From positions 1 to 6,266 of the forward strand of contig JAKAAL010000268.1 in NCBI GenBank assembly GCA_021802375.1: a DNA stretch of 6,266 nt, written 5' to 3'. This document shows positions 1-5,003 of this stretch, in pieces. Below the pieces are notes generated by a model. The model had not been told where the DNA came from, did not search any database, and saw nothing but the letters and a program-made list of their open reading frames with translations. Every line of letters begins with the position of its first letter. Position 1 is the first letter of the stretch. This DNA comes from Bacillota bacterium (GTDB lineage: Bacteria; Bacillota_E; Sulfobacillia; Sulfobacillales; Sulfobacillaceae). The position numbers and the translations under genes were made by a program.

Positions 1-876
1 AATTGGGGGACGAACAATGCGGGGCAACGCTGGACCCGCGTCAGTGCCGTCCCGACCGCTCTCAATCTCACGGTGACCGGCGGTCAGATCTGGGCGCAAA
101 CGGCTCATCTGTTATGGAGTCGCCCCCTTACCGGGGCACATTGGACGGGTCATCCGATGCCCACGCTGGAGGTTAATCCCGCCCAGATGGACTGGATTAA
201 TGGACAGGACGGGTGGGTAATCACCTCTCAAGGGATGGCCGCCGGAGCCGAGTCCGTGCAAATCTGGGTGACGCACACGGCGGGTCGGCAGTGGACGCCA
301 GTCCTGCCGCATGGCCTGCCGTCTCAGGGCTCCAAATTCTTTGCGTTTCGAACGTTGCAAGATGGGTGGATGTTCGGCACCGATGCTTTACGTTTAGGGA
401 TGGTGCAATTCTACCACTCCGAGACCGGCGGTGTGCATTGGTCGCCAGTCTCCCTGACGTTGCCAGCCCGGTTTCGTCACCAGATTGTGACGTTTACCGG
501 ATGGCATCGCAGAGGCGCTGCCAACGGCCTTTTGGTCGTGGCCAACCCCACCGCCAGTGCCTCCCCACTGGTGCGCTGGACGATTTACCACCGCACGGCC
601 TCGACTCGTTGGAAACACGGCGCGATTGAGACGACATCCCCGGAGCCCACCCCCCCGACCGTCTCGTGGACCGGGTCAACCGCGTGGATCATCCATGGCT
701 CGCAACTATGGCGCGGGGACGATTGGGGTCGTCGTTGGCAACTAGTGCACCATGGGGGGAAATCGATTCAAGCCTTGAGTTGGGTCATTGCCCGTCCATC
801 TCTCGGGTACGCCGTCATTGGAGATCATATCCTCCCCTCCAGCAATGACGGGATCTCGTGGAAATCGACGAAATAG
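1..876 (+). CDS. Beta-propeller protein with Asp-box (BNR/YCF48-like) repeats, 5' truncated
   Basis: The reading frame is open from base 1, so the gene begins before the window; 291 residues are visible before TAG at 874-876. A GTG at 73 is internal, because repeat-like sequence already precedes it. Seven Asp-box-like motifs of the form S/T-x-x-x-G-x-x-W, some degenerate, recur about every 35-50 residues: TNNAGQRW (visible residues 4-11), SRPLTGAHW (40-48), THTAGRQW (91-98), SETGGVHW (140-147), HRTASTRW (197-204), GDDWGRRW (239-246) and SSNDGISW (280-287). Strands with a QDGW signature lie between them (near residues 69-72 and 120-123). This is the pattern of WD40/YVTN/BNR or sialidase-like propellers, which are often secreted or surface-exposed and mostly of unknown function in bacteria. 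The frame ends right after the last Asp box, as expected when the final blade closes the ring. No catalytic residues of a sialidase can be judged from this fragment. Its ligand is unknown. Confidence 0.85.
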   Translation, partial: NWGTNNAGQRWTRVSAVPTALNLTVTGGQIWAQTAHLLWSRPLTGAHWTGHPMPTLEVNPAQMDWINGQDGWVITSQGMAAGAESVQIWVTHTAGRQWTPVLPHGLPSQGSKFFAFRTLQDGWMFGTDALRLGMVQFYHSETGGVHWSPVSLTLPARFRHQIVTFTGWHRRGAANGLLVVANPTASASPLVRWTIYHRTASTRWKHGAIETTSPEPTPPTVSWTGSTAWIIHGSQLWRGDDWGRRWQLVHHGGKSIQALSWVIARPSLGYAVIGDHILPSSNDGISWKSTK

Positions 877-1223
877 CTCGTCGGCCAGAACCGGGCGGTT
901 CCCACCTTACTTGCTGAGCCAAGTCGGGCAAACGCTTGGTCGTAGTGGGAGGGGTTCCTATCTTCCAGCGAACGAGGGCGCCTTCAGCCATCGAGGCGCC
1001 AACGTCCTGGCCAACCGGATTGATCGTAGCTTTAACCGGCAGGTGTGCGCCGTAAGCGTCATCATCGAGGACTTGCCGTCGTCTCTAGACGGGCCGGTGC
1101 CCGACATCGAAGCGAATGCACGCCGAAATGCGATCGTGGTAACCTTTGATGCTTGATAAGCGTTTCCATTAATGAGGGCCGATTGGAAATTCGGATTCGG
1201 TCTGGTCGCCTGATGAGGAGGGT
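877..1223. other. Intergenic stretch with one unassigned open frame
   Basis: No gene is well supported here. One plus-strand frame stays open to TGA at 1154-1156. It has about 93 codons past the end of the upstream gene and ends in the plausible-looking segment VIIEDLPSSLDGPVPDIEAN (roughly 1060-1119). Its possible starts (ATG 845, TTG 911, GTG near 1043) all lack a ribosome binding site, and I recognise no family, so it may be a decayed gene or chance. A 7-bp inverted repeat GGCGCCT/AGGCGCC lies at 977-983 and 994-1000, and a 5-bp hairpin GAACC/GGTTC at 888-901. Neither is followed by a T-run, so no terminator is claimed for the upstream gene. No convincing promoter for the next gene was found. 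Confidence 0.4.
1216..1221 (+). promoter_or_regulatory. Ribosome binding site AGGAGG that decides a TTG start
   Basis: AGGAGG lies 8 bases before TTG at 1230 but only 2 bases before the alternative in-frame TTG at 1224. Normal spacing therefore favours initiation at 1230, which shortens the predicted protein by two residues. Confidence 0.7.
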
Positions 1224-1229
1224 TTGGCT

Positions 1230-2444
1230 TTGAGGTTCTGGATGGGGATGGGGATTGGGCTTTTGGGAGTCGTGGGCGTGCAGATGGCGGTCATACCGCC
1301 TGCCGTAGCCGACGCAACGCCGACGATTGTGATCACGGGTGTCGGGGATCATACGATTCCAGGACATTTGCACATGCCTTGGCCGTCTGGCATTCAGGCA
1401 GCCGAAACCGTGCCGCGATTAGGCTGGATTGGCGGGCAATGGCACGGTCCGCAGGCTGCCCGAGCGATTGGGAGCCTGGCAACCTTGATGACCGCTTGGT
1501 TGGTGGTCGAAGCCCATCCACTGGGGTTGGCCGCGTCAGGCCCCAAATTACCCATGACGGCGGCCGATCAGGCTCTCTATTATTCGGATAGGGCCCGGCT
1601 CGAGTCGGTGATGCCGGTGAAAGCGGGCGCAAGACTGTCAGAGCGCAAGCTGCTGGAAGGGCTCCTCATCCTTTCCGCGAGCAATGTAGCCACCCTGCTC
1701 GGCCGATGGGTGGCTGGGACCTCCAAAGCGTTGGCTCGGCAGATGAATCAAGAGGCGGCCAGCCTGGGACTGACCCACACGCACTACCACGGGCCTGTCG
1801 GCCTGAGCCCCTCGACCGTAAGCACCGTAGCAGACCAAGTGCGGTTAGCCGAAATAGTGATGCAAGAACCCGTTCTCGCAAAGATGGCAGGGATGGCCCG
1901 GATGGCCCTTCCGGGCGGTTCTATGGCTTATAATTATAACGACCAGCTAGGGCGGACGGGAATCTTTGGGGTCGCGGTGGGATCCAGTACCGACGATGGC
2001 GCCTCATTTATTTGGGCGGCGCACGCAACACTTGGCGGGCAAATCCATACGATCTATGGCGGGGTCATTGGGGTGACGGCAACCGGCGCGCAGTTGCAGC
2101 GGGCGTTCAATGATGGTCGAACCCTGATCCTCGCTGCCACCAAAGAAGTCCAATGGCACGATCTCTGGGCCGCGGGTCAACGGGTAGGGCAGTGGTGGTC
2201 ACAACCGCAGTCGTCGGTGCCTCTAGCGGTCGTCCACTCCGTCCGAATCTTGGGCTGGCCGACGATGCCTTACCACGTGCGATTCATCGCGAATCCCAAG
2301 GCGTTACGGAACCAGCCACTGCCAAAGGGGACAGCAATTGGAGTGTTAACGGTTACCTATGGTCGTCAGGTGATACGGGATCCCGTGGTGACTGAATCAC
2401 TGATGGCAAAGCCACCCATGTTCAGGAACTTCAGTCGCTTTTGA
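1230..2444 (+). CDS. Secreted D-alanyl-D-alanine carboxypeptidase homologue (S11/DacA type), probably catalytically inactive
   Basis: The protein has 404 residues from TTG 1230. It starts with a signal peptide: a hydrophobic core at about 4-21 and a cleavage-like AVA-D at 25-28. The body matches the S11 penicillin-binding fold. Segments seen are GSLATLMTAW (81-90), RLESVMPVKAGARLSERKLL (123-142), LSASNVATLLGRWVAG (148-163), LGLTHTHYHGPVGLS (179-193), NYNDQLGRTG (235-244) and a C-terminal beta-rich segment near LPKGTAIGVLTVTYG (324-338). Family members cross-link an active-site Ser in SxxK, assisted by SxN and KTG, and trim peptidoglycan side chains outside the membrane. Here SxxK reads S82-L-A-T85, SxN reads S149-A-S151, and KTG aligns to A249-V-G251. 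The Ser is kept, but the general-base Lys, the Asn and the Lys-Thr pair are missing. Fold assignment is strong; loss of activity is inferred. No C-terminal membrane anchor is evident. A regulatory or peptidoglycan-binding role is possible but not shown. Confidence 0.85.
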   Translation: MRFWMGMGIGLLGVVGVQMAVIPPAVADATPTIVITGVGDHTIPGHLHMPWPSGIQAAETVPRLGWIGGQWHGPQAARAIGSLATLMTAWLVVEAHPLGLAASGPKLPMTAADQALYYSDRARLESVMPVKAGARLSERKLLEGLLILSASNVATLLGRWVAGTSKALARQMNQEAASLGLTHTHYHGPVGLSPSTVSTVADQVRLAEIVMQEPVLAKMAGMARMALPGGSMAYNYNDQLGRTGIFGVAVGSSTDDGASFIWAAHATLGGQIHTIYGGVIGVTATGAQLQRAFNDGRTLILAATKEVQWHDLWAAGQRVGQWWSQPQSSVPLAVVHSVRILGWPTMPYHVRFIANPKALRNQPLPKGTAIGVLTVTYGRQVIRDPVVTESLMAKPPMFRNFSRF

Positions 2445-2456
2445 CGGTTTTGACGG
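2439..2456 (+). repeat. 9-base tandem duplication across a stop codon
   Basis: TTTTGACGG occurs twice head to tail (2439-2447 and 2448-2456). The first copy contains the TGA stop of the carboxypeptidase-like gene, and the second repeats TGA in the same frame at 2451-2453, so a read-through would add only two residues. Confidence 0.85.
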
Positions 2457-2510
2457 CTGTTGCGACAGTCTGGCCGTCATCCCCTGCGAATCTCTCTGAG
2501 AGGGACCAGT

Positions 2511-2651
2511 ATGAATCCCAATGCTCTAGCCCAAGCGCTATTAAGCGCAGGATACTTAGAGCAGTCAATGGCCTTAATGGCCTTAATGGCCTTAATGGAA
2601 GCGTATACGGCCCAAGGCAATCGTTCGCACATTACCTCGTTGGGGCCTTAA
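2511..2651 (+). CDS. Possible small protein, 46 aa, with a Met-Ala-Leu tandem repeat
   Basis: ATG 2511 follows GAGAGGG (2498-2504) at a 6-base spacing, a reasonable ribosome binding site, and the frame runs to TAA at 2649-2651. The gene starts 66 bases after the carboxypeptidase-like gene on the same strand and could be co-transcribed with it. The N-terminal half is helix-prone (ALAQALLSAGYLEQ at residues 5-18). Then MAL is repeated three times (residues 20-28), encoded by a perfect 9-base DNA repeat, followed by MEAYTAQG and a polar tail. There is no signal peptide, cysteine or known motif. I do not recognise a family. An upstream in-frame TTG at 2460 gives a longer version without a ribosome binding site. 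The coding call rests only on the ribosome binding site, the position and the helical composition. Confidence 0.38.
   Translation: MNPNALAQALLSAGYLEQSMALMALMALMEAYTAQGNRSHITSLGP
2567..2598 (+). repeat. Tandem repeat of ATGGCCTTA, about 3.5 copies
   Basis: Perfect 9-base units lie at 2568-2576, 2577-2585 and 2586-2594, with a partial copy ATGG at 2595-2598 and one matching base before the first unit. The period is a multiple of three, so copy-number change would add or remove MAL triplets in the small protein at 2511-2651 without a frameshift. Confidence 0.9.
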
Positions 2652-2716
2652 CGGGCACAAGGATTAAATGAGACAATCCATGAGAAGCACTCGCTACTCC
2701 ATGGCACCTGATAATG

Positions 2717-2830
2717 CTAATGGAACATTTTTGAATCCAAAACCACGAAGAAGACCCCTGGCATGAAGAGAATGGATCCGCCAAGGCTAAAAGCCAATCC
2801 CCCAAGAATCCCATGCCACACCAAGCTCAT
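2717..2830 (-). CDS. Possible small hydrophobic (single-helix) protein, 37 aa
   Basis: Read on the minus strand from ATG 2830-2828 to TAG 2719-2717, this gives a 37-residue protein. After a short start, residues 3-31 are almost wholly apolar and glycine-spaced (GILGGLAFSLGG, then ILFMPGVFFVVL) and end in DSKMFH. The shape is that of a small single-pass membrane protein with a short polar C-terminus. An in-frame stop lies 8 codons upstream. The ribosome binding site is weak: AAGG is too close to the ATG but is 8 bases from an in-frame TTG two codons later (35-aa product), which may be the real start. It lies about 150 bases downstream of the minus-strand gene ending at 2978 and could be on the same transcript. 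No family is recognised. Another minus-strand frame across this area (2632-2814) looks less protein-like. Confidence 0.28.
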   Translation of the reverse strand: MSLVWHGILGGLAFSLGGSILFMPGVFFVVLDSKMFH

Positions 2831-2915
2831 CGCCTTGATGGGCCGCTTGAATTAAACACGCAAACGCTGACTTTTCTAGCTATTGAACGACACTCCCTCG
2901 AAAGGTGAGGCATTA

Positions 2916-2946
2916 GCGCTCTGGCGCTCTGGCGCTCTGGCGCTCT
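2916..2946. repeat. Tandem repeat of GCGCTCTG, about 3.9 copies
   Basis: Units lie at 2916-2923, 2924-2931, 2932-2939 and 2940-2946 (the last lacks its final G). All are perfect. The tract is just beyond the 3' end of the minus-strand gene that stops at 2978. A single complementary copy, AGAGCGC (2962-2968), lies 15 bases away, so in RNA it could pair with any one of the repeat units. Confidence 0.9.
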
Positions 2947-2977
2947 CGAACCGCAATCAGTAGAGCGCGAGTCTGGC

Positions 2978-3814
2978 CTAGTCCGAATGGACGGCGTATA
3001 TCTCCAAATCAGGAATGGCCAGCAGCCTGCTGGCTCCTTCTTCATTCGTGCCGATGAGCGTGAAGTCAAAGTCGATTTCAGTGGACAGGCACCACGCCCG
3101 GTCGTCGGGCCACCAGAAATTGGGTTCGGCCTGGTAGATGCCGCGCGCTAGGTCGTATACGGCCCCAACCGGCCCTTGCGCCAGCCAATACCTGCGTCCG
3201 CCCGAGGCCCAGCCTGGAGGTGCCCATCGGGGCGCGGCCTGAATCTGTTGCAACAACGCCTGCCGTTGTTGCTGGCGCTCAGGGTAGTCCGGGCGTGTCT
3301 GATCGTCGAAGATATCGGGGTGAATGGTATCGTCCCAGGCTCCACCGTCCCAAAAGGAAACCCACGTGGCATTTGGCGTTGAGGTTAATGCAGCGAGGGC
3401 CGGTTCTAGCAGCTGGAACACTTGCGGAGACAAGCAGTAGGGTTCTTGATCAAAGGGGGCATCCGCCGGAATCCCAGCGCTATCCGTCACCATGTCCGTG
3501 AAGAACGTGACATTGTCCAATGACTTCCCGGCCCACTCTGCTATCTCCTTCCAAGGCACACGACGTTCGATGACTGCGTACCATTTCATGCCCGGTTTGC
3601 TCAGGATGGTCTTCCATGCGGGATGATTGATGCGAACGTAATGGGTGTAGCCGAACGGAATCGCGCGGCCGGGTAATGCCATTTTTCCGGCGGCCCACCT
3701 CGTCCATCGCGATGGATCCTGCAACCATTGGGTGGCGTGGAGATCCGTACTGGGAACCAGATCTGGAGGCCATCCAAACGGTCCGATATCGTAAACATCG
3801 GTTGGGGCCGTCAC
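2978..3814 (-). CDS. Uncharacterised Trp-rich protein with WWPDDRAWC motif (family also seen in Actinobacteria)
   Basis: GTG at 3814-3812 follows AAGGAG (3827-3822) at a 7-base spacing, giving a 278-residue cytoplasmic protein with no signal peptide or membrane segment. Tryptophan is very frequent (17 residues). Recognisable blocks are GYTHYVRINHPAW (55-67), RRVPWKEIAEWAGK (84-97), ATWVSFWDGGAWDD (149-162), YWLAQGPVGAVYDL (209-222) and, most telling, PNFWWPDDRAWCLSTEIDFD (231-250) followed by FTLIGTNEEG. From memory this order and the WWPDDRAW-x6-ID block match uncharacterised proteins of about this length in Streptomyces and relatives, where the last block usually continues STYVGG. No function is known to me and no catalytic motif can be named. 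A glutamine-rich stretch (181-193) inserts between the middle and last blocks. The gene has its own extended -10 promoter and faces a membrane-protein gene across 354 bases. Confidence 0.8.
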   Translation of the reverse strand: MTAPTDVYDIGPFGWPPDLVPSTDLHATQWLQDPSRWTRWAAGKMALPGRAIPFGYTHYVRINHPAWKTILSKPGMKWYAVIERRVPWKEIAEWAGKSLDNVTFFTDMVTDSAGIPADAPFDQEPYCLSPQVFQLLEPALAALTSTPNATWVSFWDGGAWDDTIHPDIFDDQTRPDYPERQQQRQALLQQIQAAPRWAPPGWASGGRRYWLAQGPVGAVYDLARGIYQAEPNFWWPDDRAWCLSTEIDFDFTLIGTNEEGASRLLAIPDLEIYAVHSD

Positions 3815-3821
3815 GGGGATT

Positions 3822-3827
3822 CTCCTT
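3822..3827 (-). promoter_or_regulatory. Ribosome binding site AAGGAG for the GTG start at 3814
   Basis: On the minus strand AAGGAG precedes GTG by 7 bases. The near-ideal match and spacing fix the start, even though the codon is GTG. Confidence 0.75.
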
Positions 3828-3835
3828 TCCCACAG

Positions 3836-3851
3836 ACGCTTTGCACTGAGT
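3836..3851. promoter_or_regulatory. Operator-like 16-base element, copy 1
   Basis: ACGCTTTGCACTGAGT overlaps the -10 and start region of the minus-strand promoter. It differs at one base from copy 2 at 4022-4037. A shared regulator site is inferred from position only. Confidence 0.35.
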
Positions 3852-3857
3852 ATACCA
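3849..3857 (-). promoter_or_regulatory. Extended -10 promoter for the minus-strand gene
   Basis: On the minus strand TGG is followed directly by TATACT, giving an extended -10 (TGn) plus five of six consensus bases. No good -35 is visible at 16-18 bases, which is usual for extended -10 promoters. Transcription would start near 3842, leaving a leader of about 27 bases that contains the ribosome binding site at 3827-3822. Confidence 0.5.
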
Positions 3858-3947
3858 TTGCAGTTAGGGCCGTTTGCGACACCTCTTCTCCCGAGTCATC
3901 GACACCGAAGGACGATGACTCCAGGCTATTCATGATGCACTTTCGGG

Positions 3948-3957
3948 GCGTATACGC
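3948..3957. repeat. Perfect 10-base palindrome GCGTATACGC
   Basis: The palindrome lies midway between the two divergent promoters, in the 354-base region separating the genes. It could be a binding site for a dimeric regulator, but palindromes of this length also occur by chance. Confidence 0.3.
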
Positions 3958-4021
3958 GCTCAGCAAACTGTCCGATGGGCACCCCGTTTATGACCGTCAC
4001 AAGCTGGTGTATGCTGTAAGT

Positions 4022-4037
4022 ACGCTTTGCAGTGAGT
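4022..4037. promoter_or_regulatory. Operator-like 16-base element, copy 2
   Basis: ACGCTTTGCAGTGAGT ends 11 bases before the -35 hexamer of the plus-strand promoter. It is identical to copy 1 (3836-3851) at 15 of 16 positions and in the same orientation. Confidence 0.35.
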
Positions 4038-4048
4038 TTTATTAAGAC

Positions 4049-4077
4049 TTAGCAACCGCTAACACGATAGATATCAT
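4049..4077 (+). promoter_or_regulatory. Sigma-70-type promoter for the membrane protein gene
   Basis: TTAGCA (4049-4054, four of six consensus bases) is separated by exactly 17 bases from TATCAT (4072-4077, five of six). Transcription would start near 4084, giving a leader of about 85 bases before ATG 4169. That position argues against the upstream ATG 4088 as the start. Confidence 0.45.
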
Positions 4078-4168
4078 CGAGTCGCTGATGACCGGTTATC
4101 CAAGGGGTGCAAAGAACCCCATTCGAGCGTTGAACCCAGGATCGGTCACTAGGGAGGCATATCCAGCG

Positions 4169-4714
4169 ATGGCGAGTCGAGACAGCATCGAGCACGGCGA
4201 GGAGAATCCATTCATTCCAGGACTCCGTGGGGGATTTACGCAAACGCCACCCTGGGGCCTCTATGTGGGCACCGCGTTGGCCGTGATCTGGGACATGATG
4301 GCTTTTGTCCATTGGTTTCATGTCTCGTTCCCGGGATCCTCTGCCAATGTTTGGTGGCCATTGGCCTGGTTGTTCCTCGCCCTCATCGTCGTGGGATGGT
4401 CGCGTGGGACCAAGGTCTCGACCCCGTGGTGGGCTTGGGCCCTTTTAGGGATCGGCGTCTTGGCCGTGTCCGCCGCCACCGACGGCACCGCTCTAAGTCT
4501 TTGGGGGGCCTTGGTCATCGCGGTGTGGCCACGCCAAGGGCATCCCTGGTGGATCGCCCTCGCGGGTCTGGCCATGCTCCATGCACTCATCCAATGGGGG
4601 TTCTTGAGGTCCGGGTGGCACCTCCCCACCTTCGTCAGCCTCGATCTGTTGTGGGTAACGGGGCTCGGCCTGTTGGTCAGTGCTCGTGGATCCAACTGGC
4701 ATACACCCCGATAA
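4169..4714 (+). CDS. Six-helix integral membrane protein of unknown function
   Basis: ATG 4169 lies 11 bases after AGGGAGG (4151-4157), giving 181 residues. The in-frame ATG at 4088 has no ribosome binding site and falls almost at the predicted transcription start, so I prefer 4169. A polar N-terminus of about 28 residues precedes six hydrophobic segments at about 30-50, 61-77, 86-101, 108-120, 126-145 and 155-172. The helices are rich in Trp, often paired or flanking (VWWPLAW, TPWWAWALL, HPWWIALAGL), with short Arg/Lys/Gly loops such as SRGTK and PRQGH. The C-terminus is a short basic tail. No transport, kinase or protease motif is visible, and I do not recognise the family. It is divergent from the WWPDDRAWC protein gene and followed by a 289-base structured non-coding stretch. 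It could be a small integral membrane accessory protein, but nothing here shows its role. Confidence 0.75.
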   Translation: MASRDSIEHGEENPFIPGLRGGFTQTPPWGLYVGTALAVIWDMMAFVHWFHVSFPGSSANVWWPLAWLFLALIVVGWSRGTKVSTPWWAWALLGIGVLAVSAATDGTALSLWGALVIAVWPRQGHPWWIALAGLAMLHALIQWGFLRSGWHLPTFVSLDLLWVTGLGLLVSARGSNWHTPR

Positions 4715-4738
4715 GCGTGTCATCCACTCGGCGGAGAG

Positions 4739-4959
4739 CCAAACGACTTCCCGGTTCCATCACTCTGACGACCAGTCATCCCTTAACCCGGGCGTTTGGG
4801 GCCTTTAGCTCCGGAATCGACCACATTCTGCTGAGGCAACGCGCTGGGTGACCCCAGCACGCAGCAGGCCCTTGGTCATGGTATGCCGTGAGTACGAGGT
4901 CGGCACCAACCTCTGAAGTAGCTAGACCCCAGGGAATGGTCCATACTGGGGCATTCCCT
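4739..4959 (+). ncRNA. Candidate structured RNA or leader upstream of the ADP-ribosylglycohydrolase-like gene
   Basis: This stretch has no plausible gene but carries a dense series of complementary arms. (1) CCAAACG 4739-4745 with CGTTTGG 4793-4799, continued inward after a 4-base bulge by CCCGG 4750-4754 with CCGGG 4788-4792, enclosing a small TGAC/GTCA hairpin (4766-4778). (2) GCCT 4801-4804 and TAGC 4806-4809 with GCTG 4830-4833 and AGGC 4834-4837 (one bulged base, one G-U pair). (3) GC 4841-4842 and GCTGGG 4843-4848 with CCCAGC 4853-4858 and GC 4861-4862. (4) TTGG 4872-4875 and TGCCG 4884-4888 with CGGCA 4901-4905 and CCAA 4906-4909. (5) AGGGAATG 4931-4938 with CATTCCCT 4952-4959. I matched it to no known riboswitch, T-box, tmRNA or RNase P signature. 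No T-run or clear promoter is seen. Short stems arise by chance, so this is a hypothesis. Confidence 0.28.
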
Positions 4960-4987
4960 CCGTGCTTACACCTATCTTGAGATAACC

Positions 4988-4994
4988 GGAGGAG
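4988..4994 (+). promoter_or_regulatory. Ribosome binding site GGAGGAG for ATG 5004
   Basis: GGAGGAG ends 9 bases before ATG 5004. The strong match supports this start and shows that the missing N-terminal motifs of the protein are not explained by a start chosen too far downstream. Confidence 0.7.
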
Positions 4995-5003
4995 AGAGCG
5001 ACG

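Larger units (their letters stand above)
2652..2977. other. Low-density stretch between convergent genes
   Basis: Apart from the possible 37-aa minus-strand protein and the 8-base tandem repeat, I see no gene here. There is no hairpin followed by a T-run on either strand, so no intrinsic terminator can be called for the convergent transcripts. Confidence 0.5.
3815..4168. other. Divergent regulatory region
   Basis: This region separates two divergent genes. It contains the minus-strand extended -10 promoter, a plus-strand promoter (4049-4077), two copies of a 16-base element 186 bases apart, one at each promoter, and a 10-base palindrome between them. Open frames crossing it lack ribosome binding sites and protein-like composition, so no gene is called. 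Confidence 0.55.

Noticed and set aside
1146..1174. Promoter TTGATG with a 17-base spacer before the carboxypeptidase-like gene
   Set aside because: The -10 hexamer at that spacing (TTAATG) matches consensus poorly, so it is not called.
1224..1226. TTG 1224 as start of the carboxypeptidase-like gene
   Set aside because: It is only 2 bases from AGGAGG; TTG 1230 has normal spacing.
2451..2479. Hairpin after the carboxypeptidase-like gene (TGACGG/CCGTCA with CTG/CAG) as a terminator
   Set aside because: The stem is interrupted by a 5-base bulge and no T-run follows, so an intrinsic terminator is not supported.
2916..2946. Short repeat array as a CRISPR
   Set aside because: The units are 8 bases with no spacers; this is a simple tandem repeat.
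2602..3957. GTATAC recurring at 2603, 3155, 3850 and 3950 as a regulatory motif
   Set aside because: Two copies lie inside coding sequence and the motif is only six bases, so chance is sufficient. The 12-base match between 2602 and 3154 also has no consistent context.
4312..4851. Long open frame overlapping the membrane-protein gene in another plus frame
   Set aside because: Its product is Arg/His/Pro/Gly-rich without family features, while the overlapping frame gives clear transmembrane helices with a promoter and ribosome binding site. It is a shadow.
4715..5003. Known riboswitch, T-box, tmRNA or RNase P RNA
   Set aside because: None of the conserved sequence signatures I know for these classes is present; only the density of complementary arms is left as evidence.
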